A stretch of 15,605 bases of DNA from an uncultured Prevotellaceae bacterium (GCA_946055125.1 CAMGFF010000020.1:1-15605); one strand, 5' to 3'; shown: positions 1-7,812, counted from the first letter of the stretch. Translations and numbers: made by a program. The notes: generated by a model not told the origin, from the sequence alone.

Positions 1-18
1 ACTCCTAACTCCTAACTA
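1..18. repeat. Partial heptamer array at left edge (ACTCCTA units)
   Basis: The window opens with two copies of ACTCCTA followed by ACTA. The reverse complement is TAGGAGT, the same heptamer family as the GTTAGGA array after the EnvC-like gene at 11938. The array is cut by the window edge, so its full length and the gene on its left are unknown. By analogy with the other arrays it may lie just after the stop codon of a minus-strand gene to the left; that is inference. Confidence 0.6.
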
Positions 19-68
19 AAACGAACGACCACTATATTACTAACCAACAACCACATTTATTAACCAAA

Positions 69-2789
69 ATGACAAAACGATTATTGACTTTTGTCGCCAT
101 GCTGCAACTTATAGCCGGCATGGCGCTTGCGCAGTTTCAACAGAGTAAACTGCCGCTTGCCGATCCATTCGTGTTCTACGAGGACGGCACCTACTATGCC
201 TACGGAACCAACGACAACAATGGCATTGTGGTATTCACCTCGAACAACCTTATTGAGTGGGAGAAGCAATCCACACTTGCCCTGCACAAAGACAACTGCA
301 CCGAGAAGGTGTGGTTTTGGGCTCCCGAGGTGTATCACATAGGCGATGAGTATTACATGTATTTTTCGGCCAATGAGCACCTGTTTGTGGCCAAGTCAAC
401 GTCGCCACTCGGTCCATTCGTGCAGGTGGGCGGCTACCAGATGGAGAAGCTTTTAGGCAGCGAGAAGTGCATCGACTCATCGGTGTTTATCGACGACGAC
501 GGCACCGCCTACCTCTTCTTCGTGCGGTTCACCGACGGCAACTGCATATGGATGTGCCGTCTTGCCGACGACTACATCACCCCCATGGCAGGCACACTGA
601 AGCACTGCATATCGGTGTCGGCCGGGTGGGAGAACATACGGCCGCGCGTGGTGGAGGGCCCCAACATGGTGAAGCACAACGGCATATACTACCTCACCTA
701 CTCGGCCAACAACTATGAGAGCGCCGACTATGCCGTGGGCTATGCCACCACCACCTCGCTCAGCAAGCCTCAGTGGACCAAGGCCTCGGGCAACCCCATT
801 CTGCGCCGCATCTACGACTTGGTGGGCACGGGTCACCACACCCTCTTCACCGATGCCGATGGCGACATGCGCATCGCCTTCCATGCCCACAACAGCACGA
901 CGGCCGTTCACCCCCGCCTCACCTACATAGGCCGCATGCAATTCAATGGCGATGCGCTTGAGGTGGCCAAGGAGCCATTTCTGCGCCCGGTGCTCAAGGG
1001 AGAGCGTGCAATAGGCTATGAGCCGGCAGCGCTCATCGACACCGAGCGCGGCTATGAGCACGGCGGCAGCACGGTGGTAGACCTCAATGCCGACGGACAC
1101 CTCGACCGGATATCGGGCGGAGCGGTTCGCTCGGTGCAGAACGATGCCACCACCGATGCCTTCGGCAAGCGCCGCGCCATGCACATTGCTCTGTGGGACG
1201 ATGCTGCAAACGAGTGGAATGAGCTCGACGGCAAGGCCTCGGCACTACAGGTGTCCGATTACCCGGTGATTCTGCCCTGCGACATCAACCACGACGGGCT
1301 GCCCGATGTGGTGGCCTTTGAGCAGATAGGCGTAAGCACCACGGCCGACGTGTATGTGAAAAATCTTGGCACCGAGGGAGTGCTGCTTGGCAATGGCGAC
1401 GGCACATTCCGCCAGGCACAGCTCACCATCACCGACGCAACAGGGGCTGCGCTCGACTTCGACCCACGCGCCCCCTACACTGCCGCCCTGCTCGACTGCA
1501 ACAACGATGGACTCACCGACATTGTGTGCCTCGGCTATCAGGACGACCGAATCTACAACTACTTGCTCGTGAACCGTGGCTTCACAGGCGACACCTTCAC
1601 ATTCACCGCCGTGCCCTTCCTTGAGGACTACAAGCTGACCAACGCACTGGTGAAGGCTGCCGACTTCAATGGCGACGGCTACTCCGACTTTATCATCTCG
1701 GCAACAGTGAGCGGCGTGGAAGGCATTAAGGCACTCACTGAAATTTTCCTTAACGACGCTGCCGCCCCCGGCACTTTCACCGCCATGGACCTGCGCAACA
1801 CAAGCACCGTGGTGAAGCCAAAGAGCGGAGGAACGCTGTTGGTGGCCGACTTCAACGGTGACGGCCGCCCCGACTTCTACCTTGCCGGACAGGGCGACTC
1901 CAATCTGGGCGACAGCGAATATGAGCAGACAGTGTACCTCAACAAGGGCGGCGCAGCTCCCACTTTCAAGACCATCACCGGCCACCTGAAAACGACAATC
2001 TACAAATCGTGCAACACCGCCACGGCAGCCGGAGTGATCGACTGGAACGGCGACGGCTCATTCGACATCGTGGTGGGCGGAACATCGGAGAAGATTGACA
2101 GCAAGACCACAGCCCATGTGTATACCAACCAGAAGTGCTCCGGGGTGATGTATTGCTACGCACAGCTGCCCGGAGCAATGTCGTCCACCGTTTCGTTCCC
2201 CGACTGGAATGGCGACGGCGTGCCCGACTATTGCAATCAGGGATACTCGAAGGACGATGTGTATCTCACCAAAGCGCAACTTGGGCGCACTATGGCTGTG
2301 TGCTTCAACTCGAGCCCTGCCACCCAGCGGCCCGATGCGCCGGTGAGCCTCACCGCCACACCCGGCGAGCGTGGCGTGGAGCTGAAGTGGGAGGCACCGG
2401 CCTCGGCGGTGGGCTGCGAGAGTTTTGAATACTATGTGAAAGATGCCGATGGCAACCTCGTGACCGACTGCCTCTCCCTGCCCGACGGCACACGCCTTGC
2501 GCAGGCCATGGGCAATGCCGGCGGCAACCGCAGCATCACCATCTTCCCACCCAAGAGCGGCACCTACACCTGGGGCGTGCAGACGGTGAACGCCCGCTAC
2601 CAAGGCTCGGCATTTGCCGAGGGCGGCACTTTCACCTACGAGGGCTCGGGCGTGGCAGGCACAGCCACCGACCCCGCCGGCGGTGAGCGGCACTGGAGCG
2701 TGGCAGGCCAGCCCATGGCACCCGGAGAGCCGGGAGTGCACATAGTGCGCCGCAGCGACGGCAGCACCACCAAGCAGCTCGAGCGATAG
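69..2789 (+). CDS. Secreted GH43 glycosidase with FG-GAP propeller and Fn3-like tail
   Basis: A 906-residue exported glycoside hydrolase. Residues 1-21 form a signal peptide ending ALA|Q. Residues ~28-300 are a GH43 five-bladed propeller with the expected acidic triad: D32 in LADPF (base), D136 in CIDSSVF (pKa modulator) and E196 in VVEGPN (acid); H256 sits in the conserved GTGHH segment. GH43 enzymes mainly cleave arabinan, xylan or related side chains; the substrate cannot be told here. Residues ~335-720 carry seven DxNxDGxxD calcium-loop motifs (starting at 338, 405, 476, 532, 594, 658, 712), the FG-GAP/VCBS pattern, with a blade-like spacing of 54-71 residues. Residues ~754-860 resemble an Fn3 domain. 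The last ~30 residues (GQ...PGVHIV...DG...K) resemble a short type IX secretion sorting signal, which would place the enzyme outside the cell or on the surface. No SusC/SusD genes are visible in the window. Confidence 0.9.
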   Translation: MTKRLLTFVAMLQLIAGMALAQFQQSKLPLADPFVFYEDGTYYAYGTNDNNGIVVFTSNNLIEWEKQSTLALHKDNCTEKVWFWAPEVYHIGDEYYMYFSANEHLFVAKSTSPLGPFVQVGGYQMEKLLGSEKCIDSSVFIDDDGTAYLFFVRFTDGNCIWMCRLADDYITPMAGTLKHCISVSAGWENIRPRVVEGPNMVKHNGIYYLTYSANNYESADYAVGYATTTSLSKPQWTKASGNPILRRIYDLVGTGHHTLFTDADGDMRIAFHAHNSTTAVHPRLTYIGRMQFNGDALEVAKEPFLRPVLKGERAIGYEPAALIDTERGYEHGGSTVVDLNADGHLDRISGGAVRSVQNDATTDAFGKRRAMHIALWDDAANEWNELDGKASALQVSDYPVILPCDINHDGLPDVVAFEQIGVSTTADVYVKNLGTEGVLLGNGDGTFRQAQLTITDATGAALDFDPRAPYTAALLDCNNDGLTDIVCLGYQDDRIYNYLLVNRGFTGDTFTFTAVPFLEDYKLTNALVKAADFNGDGYSDFIISATVSGVEGIKALTEIFLNDAAAPGTFTAMDLRNTSTVVKPKSGGTLLVADFNGDGRPDFYLAGQGDSNLGDSEYEQTVYLNKGGAAPTFKTITGHLKTTIYKSCNTATAAGVIDWNGDGSFDIVVGGTSEKIDSKTTAHVYTNQKCSGVMYCYAQLPGAMSSTVSFPDWNGDGVPDYCNQGYSKDDVYLTKAQLGRTMAVCFNSSPATQRPDAPVSLTATPGERGVELKWEAPASAVGCESFEYYVKDADGNLVTDCLSLPDGTRLAQAMGNAGGNRSITIFPPKSGTYTWGVQTVNARYQGSAFAEGGTFTYEGSGVAGTATDPAGGERHWSVAGQPMAPGEPGVHIVRRSDGSTTKQLER

Positions 2790-2807
2790 GCGCGAGTGCG
2801 TGACAAA

Positions 2808-2847
2808 AAAATGTGGAGAACCTACAATCGCGGGTTTTCCACATTTT
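2808..2847. terminator. Bidirectional hairpin terminator
   Basis: The left arm AAAATGTGGAGAACC (2808-2822) pairs with GGTTTTCCACATTTT (2833-2847): 15 bp with one G-U wobble and a 10-nt loop. On the plus strand the stem ends in a T-rich tract continuing TTTTCTTTG. On the minus strand the A-run at 2805-2811 becomes a U-run. It lies between the convergent stop codons of the GH43 gene (2789) and the FNT-like gene (2878), so it probably terminates both. Confidence 0.85.
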
Positions 2848-2877
2848 CTTTGATATGTATGCTCAGTGGGGAATCAG

Positions 2878-3477
2878 TCAGGAGGGAGAGTTGGTGCCGA
2901 GGATGAGGCGAGTGAGGTTGCAGCCCACGAAGTTGCCGATGACTATCGAAGCGTAGAGGAGAAGCACCTGTGGCGCATTAGCGGTGAGGTAGTCGACGGG
3001 GACGCAGAGATAGTAGAAAGCATCGGCAATGCAGTGAGGGAAGCCGCAGATGATGAATAGCGGCACGCCGAAGAGCAGGGGCAGGAATTTGTCCTCGCGG
3101 GCCCACCTCACGGCGGTGGTCATGATGAAGCCGCAGCCAATGGCGAGCACGCCACACTGCACGATACCGGCATTGAGGCGGCCTTGGAGAATGTGCTGCG
3201 CGGTGTCGTGCAGCGGCATGGGCGACATTCGGGCCATGAGAGCCACGAGGAGGCAGCCCACAATGTTGGCTGCAAGGATAAGGCCGAGCTGAGCCACCTC
3301 ACCTTTCTTGATAAATCCGGCAGTGCCGGTGTAGAGCTTCAGGCGGTAGTGCACCACGGCGAGGAGGCCGAAAGCGAAAGTCACGGCTCCCACCACGCCT
3401 CCCACGGCGAGGTAGCCAAAACCGGCAATGCCGATGCACACACCGGCCAGGATAGCCGAGCGAAATATTTTAGTCAT
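2878..3477 (-). CDS. Formate/nitrite transporter (FNT)-like membrane protein
   Basis: A 199-residue hydrophobic protein with about six membrane segments (roughly 8-25, 27-45, 63-82, 104-122, 134-150, 168-190). Two weak FNT signatures are visible: KLYTGT (47-52), resembling the LFTGN-type loop, and GFPHCIAD (145-152), matching the GFEHxxAN motif that holds the central pore histidine (H148 here). GNFVG (181-185) recalls the conserved GNxxGG loop. FNT channels carry formate, nitrite, hydrosulfide or similar small monovalent anions across the inner membrane as pentamers. At 199 residues it is shorter than the usual ~250-280, and the acidic residue before the first loop is missing, so the substrate is uncertain. 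Its start lies 18 bp after the argB stop, suggesting co-transcription. Confidence 0.75.
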   Translation of the reverse strand: MTKIFRSAILAGVCIGIAGFGYLAVGGVVGAVTFAFGLLAVVHYRLKLYTGTAGFIKKGEVAQLGLILAANIVGCLLVALMARMSPMPLHDTAQHILQGRLNAGIVQCGVLAIGCGFIMTTAVRWAREDKFLPLLFGVPLFIICGFPHCIADAFYYLCVPVDYLTANAPQVLLLYASIVIGNFVGCNLTRLILGTNSPS

Positions 3478-3495
3478 AGTATTTTTTTAGTGGGA

Positions 3496-4266
3496 TTAAC
3501 GAAGATGAGTGCCCAGGTCGAGATTGTGCAGACTTGAGGCGCGGGTGATAATCACCTCTTCCACTCCGGCTGCAAGGGTGGCGAATGAATTGTCGAGCTT
3601 AGGAATCATTCCGCCCTGCACAATGCCCTCGGCACGCAGCGAGGCATATTCCTGTGGGGTGATAGAGGGGATAACGCTGTTATCGTCGTTCTCATCGCGT
3701 AGCACGCCATTTTTCTCGAAGCAGAACACTAGCTTCACACGGAAGTGCGCGGCGAGAGCCTTTGCGGTTTCGCCCGCCATGGTGTCGGCATTGGTGTTGA
3801 GGATATTGCCCTTGCCGTCGTGAGTGAGAGGCGCGATCACGGGCACCACGCCCGAGTCGATGAGCCGTGCCAGGGCATCGCCATCGGCACGACGCACGTC
3901 GCCCACCCAGCCATAGTCGATGGTGGTTACGGGGCGGCGGTCGCTTAGCATGATGTTCATGTCGGCGCCGGTCATGCCCAGGGCGTTGATGCCCAGGGCC
4001 TGGAGGCGAGCCACAATTTGCTTGTTCACCAGTCCGCCATAGACCATGGTAACGACTTCGAGCATAGGAGTGTCGGTGATTCGGCGGCCATCGACCATCT
4101 GCGTGGCGATGCCAAGACGCTCGGCGATACGGGTAGCCGAGCGGCCACCGCCATGCACGAGAAGCTTTTTCCCCTCGATAGAAGAGAAGTCGGCGAGAAG
4201 CTGCTTGAGGGAGGCATCTTCCTCGACAATCTTTCCGCCGACTTTAACGATAGTGATTTTTTCCAT
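3496..4266 (-). CDS. argB: Acetylglutamate kinase (ArgB)
   Basis: A 256-residue amino-acid kinase-fold enzyme that phosphorylates N-acetyl-L-glutamate in the second step of arginine synthesis, in the cytoplasm. Visible motifs: VKVGGK (7-12) with the ATP-contacting lysines, VHGGGRSAT (37-45), RITDTPMLE (62-70), GMTGADMN (97-104), NTNADTMAGETAKAL (157-171) and GGMIPKLDN (218-226). The length matches the family. Bacteroides fragilis is known to make arginine through succinylated intermediates, so the true acyl group (acetyl or succinyl) cannot be assumed in this organism. The gene lies 41 bp after prfB and 18 bp before the FNT-like gene. No other arg gene is in the window, and no ARG-box operator could be recognised. 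Confidence 0.93.
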   Translation of the reverse strand: MEKITIVKVGGKIVEEDASLKQLLADFSSIEGKKLLVHGGGRSATRIAERLGIATQMVDGRRITDTPMLEVVTMVYGGLVNKQIVARLQALGINALGMTGADMNIMLSDRRPVTTIDYGWVGDVRRADGDALARLIDSGVVPVIAPLTHDGKGNILNTNADTMAGETAKALAAHFRVKLVFCFEKNGVLRDENDDNSVIPSITPQEYASLRAEGIVQGGMIPKLDNSFATLAAGVEEVIITRASSLHNLDLGTHLR

Positions 4267-4286
4267 ATAGAGTTAAGAGTGGAGAG

Positions 4287-4301
4287 AGGTAAGGAGGTAA
4301 G
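4287..4301. repeat. Two AGGTAAG heptamers between prfB and argB
   Basis: AGGTAAG occurs at 4287-4293 and 4295-4301 on the plus strand, separated by one G and flanked by related purine-rich sequence (4271-4307). It lies directly after the prfB stop codon (4308-4310). These are the same heptamers as in the arrays after the acyltransferase gene and greA, but here they lie antisense to the neighbouring genes. The array fills most of the 41-bp gap and leaves no room for a separate argB promoter that I can recognise. Confidence 0.6.
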
Positions 4302-4307
4302 AGTGAG

Positions 4308-5424
4308 TTATTTGGCTGAGCCGGCAAATTCCATGAGGTAGGCTTTGATGAATTCGTCGATTTCGCCGTCCATCACGCCGCCCACGTCCGACGTCTGGTA
4401 GTTTGTGCGGTGGTCCTTCACGCGGCGGTCGTCGAAGACGTAGCTGCGAATTTGAGAGCCCCACTCGATTTTCATCTTGCTGTCCTCCACCTTGCGCTGC
4501 TCGGCACGTCGGTGCTGCATTTCCTTTTCATAGAGGATAGAGCGCAGGTGTCGCATGGCATTCTCGCGGTTCTTGGGCTGGTCGCGGGTTTCGGTGTTCT
4601 CGATGAGGATTTCCTCCTCCTCGCCGGTGTAGGGGTCCTTGAACTGGTATCGCAGGCGCACGCCCGACTCCACCTTGTTCACGTTCTGGCCTCCGGCGCC
4701 ACCGCTGCGGAAAGTGTCCCAGGAGATTCGTGCCTGCTCGATATTCACCTCGATGGTGTCGTCGACCAGCGGGGTTACGAAAACCGATGCAAACGACGTC
4801 ATTCGCTTACCCTGAGCGTTGTAGGGCGACACACGCACGAGGCGGTGCACTCCATTCTCGCTCTTGAGGTAGCCATAGACGAAATCGCCCTCAATCTTGA
4901 TAGTCACCGACTTTATGCCGGCATCGTCGCCCTCGAGGAGCTGCGAGATAGTGGTCTTGTAGCCATGACGCTCGCAGTAGCGGAGATACATGCGCATGAG
5001 CATCTGAGCCCAGTCCTGGCTCTCGGTGCCGCCGGCACCCGAGTTTATGCGCAGCACGGCACCAAGTTTGTCCTCCTCAAGGCGCAGCATGTTGCGCAGC
5101 TCAAGGCTCTCAATCTTGGCGATTGTGCGGGCATACTGCTCGTCGATTTCCTCCTCGGTGACGAGGTCCTCCTTGATGAAGTCGAAGGCCAGAGCCAGCT
5201 CCTCGACCATTTTGCGCACTTCATCGTAATTGTCGATCCAGAAGTGCAGTTCCTTCACTTTTCGCATCTGAGCCTCGGCAGCCTTCTGGTCGGTCCAGAA
5301 GTCGGGCACATGAGTGCGCAGTTCTTCTTCTTCAACTTCGATACGCTTGCTATCGATGTCAAAGATACCTCCTCAGCGCATCCTCGCGCTCTTGCGTCTC
5401 TTTTAGTTGGTCTTGCGTGATCAT
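4308..5424 (-). CDS. prfB: Peptide chain release factor 2, with programmed +1 frameshift
   Basis: RF2 recognises UGA and UAA and triggers peptide release on the ribosome. The gene is split in two frames. A 21-codon leader begins at ATG 5424-5422 (MITQDQLKE...) and meets an in-frame TGA at 5361-5359. A +1 shift at CTT-TGA-C then gives LDIDSKRIEV and runs to TAA at 4310-4308, for a 371-residue product, close to E. coli RF2. The catalytic GGQ is at ~244-246 in SGGAGGQNVNKVES. The codon-recognition tripeptide reads SPY (~199-201) instead of the classical SPF. Without the frameshift only a 333-residue GTG-started fragment would be called, missing the N-terminal 38 residues. The start is 35 bp after the acyl-CoA synthetase stop. 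Expression is probably autoregulated through the frameshift, as established for RF2. Confidence 0.95.
5359..5373 (-). promoter_or_regulatory. prfB programmed +1 frameshift site
   Basis: Read on the minus strand, the site is AGGAGG-TAT-CTT-TGA-C: a perfect Shine-Dalgarno-like AGGAGG, a 3-nt spacer, the slippery CTT, and the in-frame TGA at 5361-5359 followed by C. This has the same layout and spacing as the E. coli prfB site (AGGGGG-TAT-CTT-TGA-C). Low RF2 lets the ribosome pause at UGA and slip forward, so RF2 controls its own synthesis. The downstream frame is open and encodes typical RF2 sequence, which confirms the call. Confidence 0.95.
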
Positions 5425-5459
5425 TGATTATACATTAGTTATTGATTAATTAATATATC

Positions 5460-7268
5460 TTAGGCATACATAGCCTCGATTTCTTGGCTGTAGAGCTTGT
5501 TGATGATAGAGCGGCGAATCTTTAGGGTGTTGGTAAGTTCGCCGGTTTCCATGCTGAACGCCTTAGGGAGCAGCGTGAATCGCTTGATTTGCTCGAAAGA
5601 GGCGAAATTCTTTTGCAGGTTGTCGATACGCTCCTCAATCATCTTCACAATCTCGGAGTTTTTCACCAGTTCCTCGATAGAGCGATACTGGATTTTGTGC
5701 CTTGAGGCATATTCCTTTAGCGCCTCGAAGGCGGGAATGATTATAGCAGTGACATACTTGCGCTGGTCGCCGATCACAGCCACTTGCTCTATGTAGCGGT
5801 CCTCGCCGAGGCGGCTTTCGAGTGCTTGCGGGGCGATGTATTTTCCATTAGAAGTTTTGAAGAGGTCCTTGATGCGCTCGGTGAGAATGAGGCTTCCATT
5901 CTCGGAGAGGAGTCCGGCGTCGCCGGTGCGGAACCAGCCGTCGGGGGTGAAAGCCTCGGCGGTTTCCTTAGGCTTGTTGTAGTAGCCGCGCATCACGGTG
6001 TCGCCCTTCACGAGGATTTCGTTGTTGGGGCCAATCTTGTATTGCAGCTCGGGGAGAGCCGTTCCCACGGTGCCCAGCTCAAAGCCCACCTTTGGGAAGC
6101 AGGTGACGGTGGCAGTGGTCTCGGAGAGTCCGTATCCAATCAAGATGTTGATGCCGATGGAATGGAGGAACTCGGTGATATTCTTTGAGAGCGGAGCGCC
6201 CGCAGTGGGGAAGAAATGTCCGCGGTCGACACCAATAGCCCGGCGCACCTTAGAGAATACCTTGGAGTCGAAGAAACGGTACTGCGCCTCGATGAGAACT
6301 GGAGCCTTGCGGCCCAGGCGGGCATACTTTAGGTTTCGGATGTAGCCAATCTTGAGAGCCCGGTGCACGAGAGCGCGCTGAAAGAACCCCATTTGTGCAA
6401 TATTATCCTGCACGGCCGAGTAGACCTTCTCCCAGAATCGTGGCACGCTGCACATGACAGTGGGGCGCACCTCCTTTATTGTTTCCTGAATGAGCTTAGG
6501 GTTCTGGTTGATATACACGCGAATGCCCTGTGAGATAGCGAAGTAGGTCCAGGCACGCTCAAAGATGTGGGAGAGCGGGAGGAAGCAGAGCGAAATGTCG
6601 GCCTCGGGGTCGTGGTCGAGGCGGCGCACGTGCATTGCGATAGCCGCATCGAAATTATGGTGAGTGAGAATCACGCCCTTAGGCACGCCGGTGGTGCCCG
6701 AAGTGTAGATGAGGCATGCGATGTCGGCCGGTGTAGCGTCGTTCTCGCGAGCCTTCAGCTCGCGGCGGCAAGCCTGCGAGGCAGCCTCGCCGAGGCGGAG
6801 GAGGTTCTCCCAAGTAATAGAGGAGGAATCATCATCGTGCAGCACGATGTCGGGGCTAAAAGTTATGATTTGCTGCACGGTGGCATTTTCGCGAGCCACC
6901 TGCCGTGCAATTTCGTAGTGTTCCTGACTGCCAACGCAGAGAATGTGAGCGTGAGCGTCGGTGACGATATAATCGACCTCGCTCTTGGAGCTTGTGGCAT
7001 AGATAGGCACCGAGATAGCGCGGTTGCGGAAAGCGGCAAAGTCGGTGACAAGAATATTAGGCATATTCTGAGAAAAAACAGCCACGCACTGCTGAGGCAT
7101 AAGTCCTAATATCTCGAGAGCGAGCGACGCCTTCTCAACATCACGCTGAAAGGCCGTCCACGAGGTGCTAATCCACCTATTGGTGGCGAAATCTTTATGA
7201 AAGTAAACGGCACGGTCGCCAAAACGGCCGGCATTGGCGTTTACCATATCATATAATTTGTTAGCCAT
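5460..7268 (-). CDS. Long-chain acyl-CoA synthetase (AMP-binding, ANL superfamily)
   Basis: A 602-residue cytoplasmic or membrane-associated enzyme that activates fatty acids to acyl-CoA via an acyl-adenylate. Visible motifs: the P-loop YTSGTTGVPKG (188-198), FLPLSHIFER (229-238), GYGLSETTA (378-386), GWFRTGD (444-450), LTERIKDLFKTSNGKYIAP (462-480) and the C-terminal catalytic-lysine region TGELTNTLKIRR (575-586). Size and motifs match the FadD15-like long-chain synthetases common in Bacteroidetes. The frame stays open upstream to 7502, but that extension runs antisense through dut and is low-complexity. The start at 7268 (MANKLYDM) gives the normal family N-terminus and follows an A/T-rich leader and a TATCTTTG promoter element. 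It is the first gene of the minus-strand cluster. Confidence 0.93.
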   Translation of the reverse strand: MANKLYDMVNANAGRFGDRAVYFHKDFATNRWISTSWTAFQRDVEKASLALEILGLMPQQCVAVFSQNMPNILVTDFAAFRNRAISVPIYATSSKSEVDYIVTDAHAHILCVGSQEHYEIARQVARENATVQQIITFSPDIVLHDDDSSSITWENLLRLGEAASQACRRELKARENDATPADIACLIYTSGTTGVPKGVILTHHNFDAAIAMHVRRLDHDPEADISLCFLPLSHIFERAWTYFAISQGIRVYINQNPKLIQETIKEVRPTVMCSVPRFWEKVYSAVQDNIAQMGFFQRALVHRALKIGYIRNLKYARLGRKAPVLIEAQYRFFDSKVFSKVRRAIGVDRGHFFPTAGAPLSKNITEFLHSIGINILIGYGLSETTATVTCFPKVGFELGTVGTALPELQYKIGPNNEILVKGDTVMRGYYNKPKETAEAFTPDGWFRTGDAGLLSENGSLILTERIKDLFKTSNGKYIAPQALESRLGEDRYIEQVAVIGDQRKYVTAIIIPAFEALKEYASRHKIQYRSIEELVKNSEIVKMIEERIDNLQKNFASFEQIKRFTLLPKAFSMETGELTNTLKIRRSIINKLYSQEIEAMYA

Positions 7269-7294
7269 ACGATATTTTTTTATAAAAACCAGTG

Positions 7295-7302
7295 CAAAGA
7301 TA
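7295..7302 (-). promoter_or_regulatory. Bacteroidetes -7 promoter element for the acyl-CoA synthetase
   Basis: On the minus strand the sequence reads CTATCTTTGCAC, containing TATCTTTG, an exact match to the TAnnTTTG consensus of the Bacteroidetes primary sigma factor. It lies 26 nt before the start codon at 7268. I could not see a convincing TTTG -33 element at the usual spacing. Confidence 0.65.
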
Positions 7303-7325
7303 GTGAATAGTTTCGGAATTTTAGC

Positions 7326-7333
7326 TACTTTCG
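7326..7333 (+). promoter_or_regulatory. Probable -7 promoter element for dut
   Basis: CTACTTTCGCAC contains TACTTTCG, one mismatch from TAnnTTTG. It lies 12 nt before the ATG at 7346, which predicts a very short leader or a start at the second ATG (7361). It mirrors the minus-strand element at 7295-7302; the two form an imperfect inverted repeat (GTGC...GCAC). Confidence 0.5.
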
Positions 7334-7345
7334 CACAATAAAAGG

Positions 7346-7810
7346 ATGAATGAGCAAAATATGCAAAGAAAAGATATAGCAGTGAAGGTGGTGAACCGCT
7401 CAAAGAACGCGCTTCCCGCCTATAGCACACCCGGCAGCGCGGGCATGGACCTGCGGGCATCGCTGAGCGAGCCGGTGGTGCTTGCCCCGATGCAGCGTGC
7501 ATTGATACCCACAGGACTCTATATAGCTCTGCCCGAGGGCTTTGAGTGCCAGATAAGGCCGCGCAGCGGGCTTGCCCTGAAGCACGGAGTGACGGTGCTC
7601 AACACTCCCGGCACCATCGACTCCGACTATCGCGGCGAGGTGCGGGTGATACTGGTGAACCTGAGCGACACCCCCTTTGTGGTGAACGACGGCGAGCGGA
7701 TATGCCAGATGGTGGTGGCTCGGCACGAGCGCGTGGATTGGCAGGTGGTGGAATCACTCGACGACACCGAGCGCGGAGCAGGGGGCTTCGGGCACACGGG
7801 GGTGGAGTAG
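7346..7810 (+). CDS. dut: Deoxyuridine triphosphate nucleotidohydrolase (dUTPase)
   Basis: Trimeric dUTPase, 154 residues, hydrolysing dUTP to dUMP and pyrophosphate. This keeps uracil out of DNA and supplies the dTMP pathway. All five family motifs are present in order: PGSAGMDLRA (29-38), RPRSGLALKHG (71-81), GTIDSDYRGEV (89-99, with catalytic D92), ERICQMV (117-123) and the C-terminal arm RGAGGFGHTG (143-152). The usual serine before TG in motif 5 is a histidine here. The start could also be M6 at 7361 (MQRKDIAVK), since the first five residues are outside the conserved fold and the first ATG directly abuts AAAAGG. It is the first gene of the plus-strand envelope block. Confidence 0.96.
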   Translation: MNEQNMQRKDIAVKVVNRSKNALPAYSTPGSAGMDLRASLSEPVVLAPMQRALIPTGLYIALPEGFECQIRPRSGLALKHGVTVLNTPGTIDSDYRGEVRVILVNLSDTPFVVNDGERICQMVVARHERVDWQVVESLDDTERGAGGFGHTGVE

Positions 7811-7812
7811 GG

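Noticed and set aside
5359..5361. In-frame TGA in prfB as a pseudogene or sequencing error
   Set aside because: The AGGAGG-TAT-CTT-TGA-C context is the canonical programmed frameshift, and both frames are intact.
4410..5420. 336-codon open frame on the plus strand opposite prfB
   Set aside because: It is antisense to a certain RF2 gene, its translation has no recognisable domain, and it arises from the codon bias of the opposite strand.
7269..7502. 78-residue N-terminal extension of the acyl-CoA synthetase
   Set aside because: It runs antisense through dut and the promoter region, is not family-like, and the start at 7268 gives the normal N-terminus.
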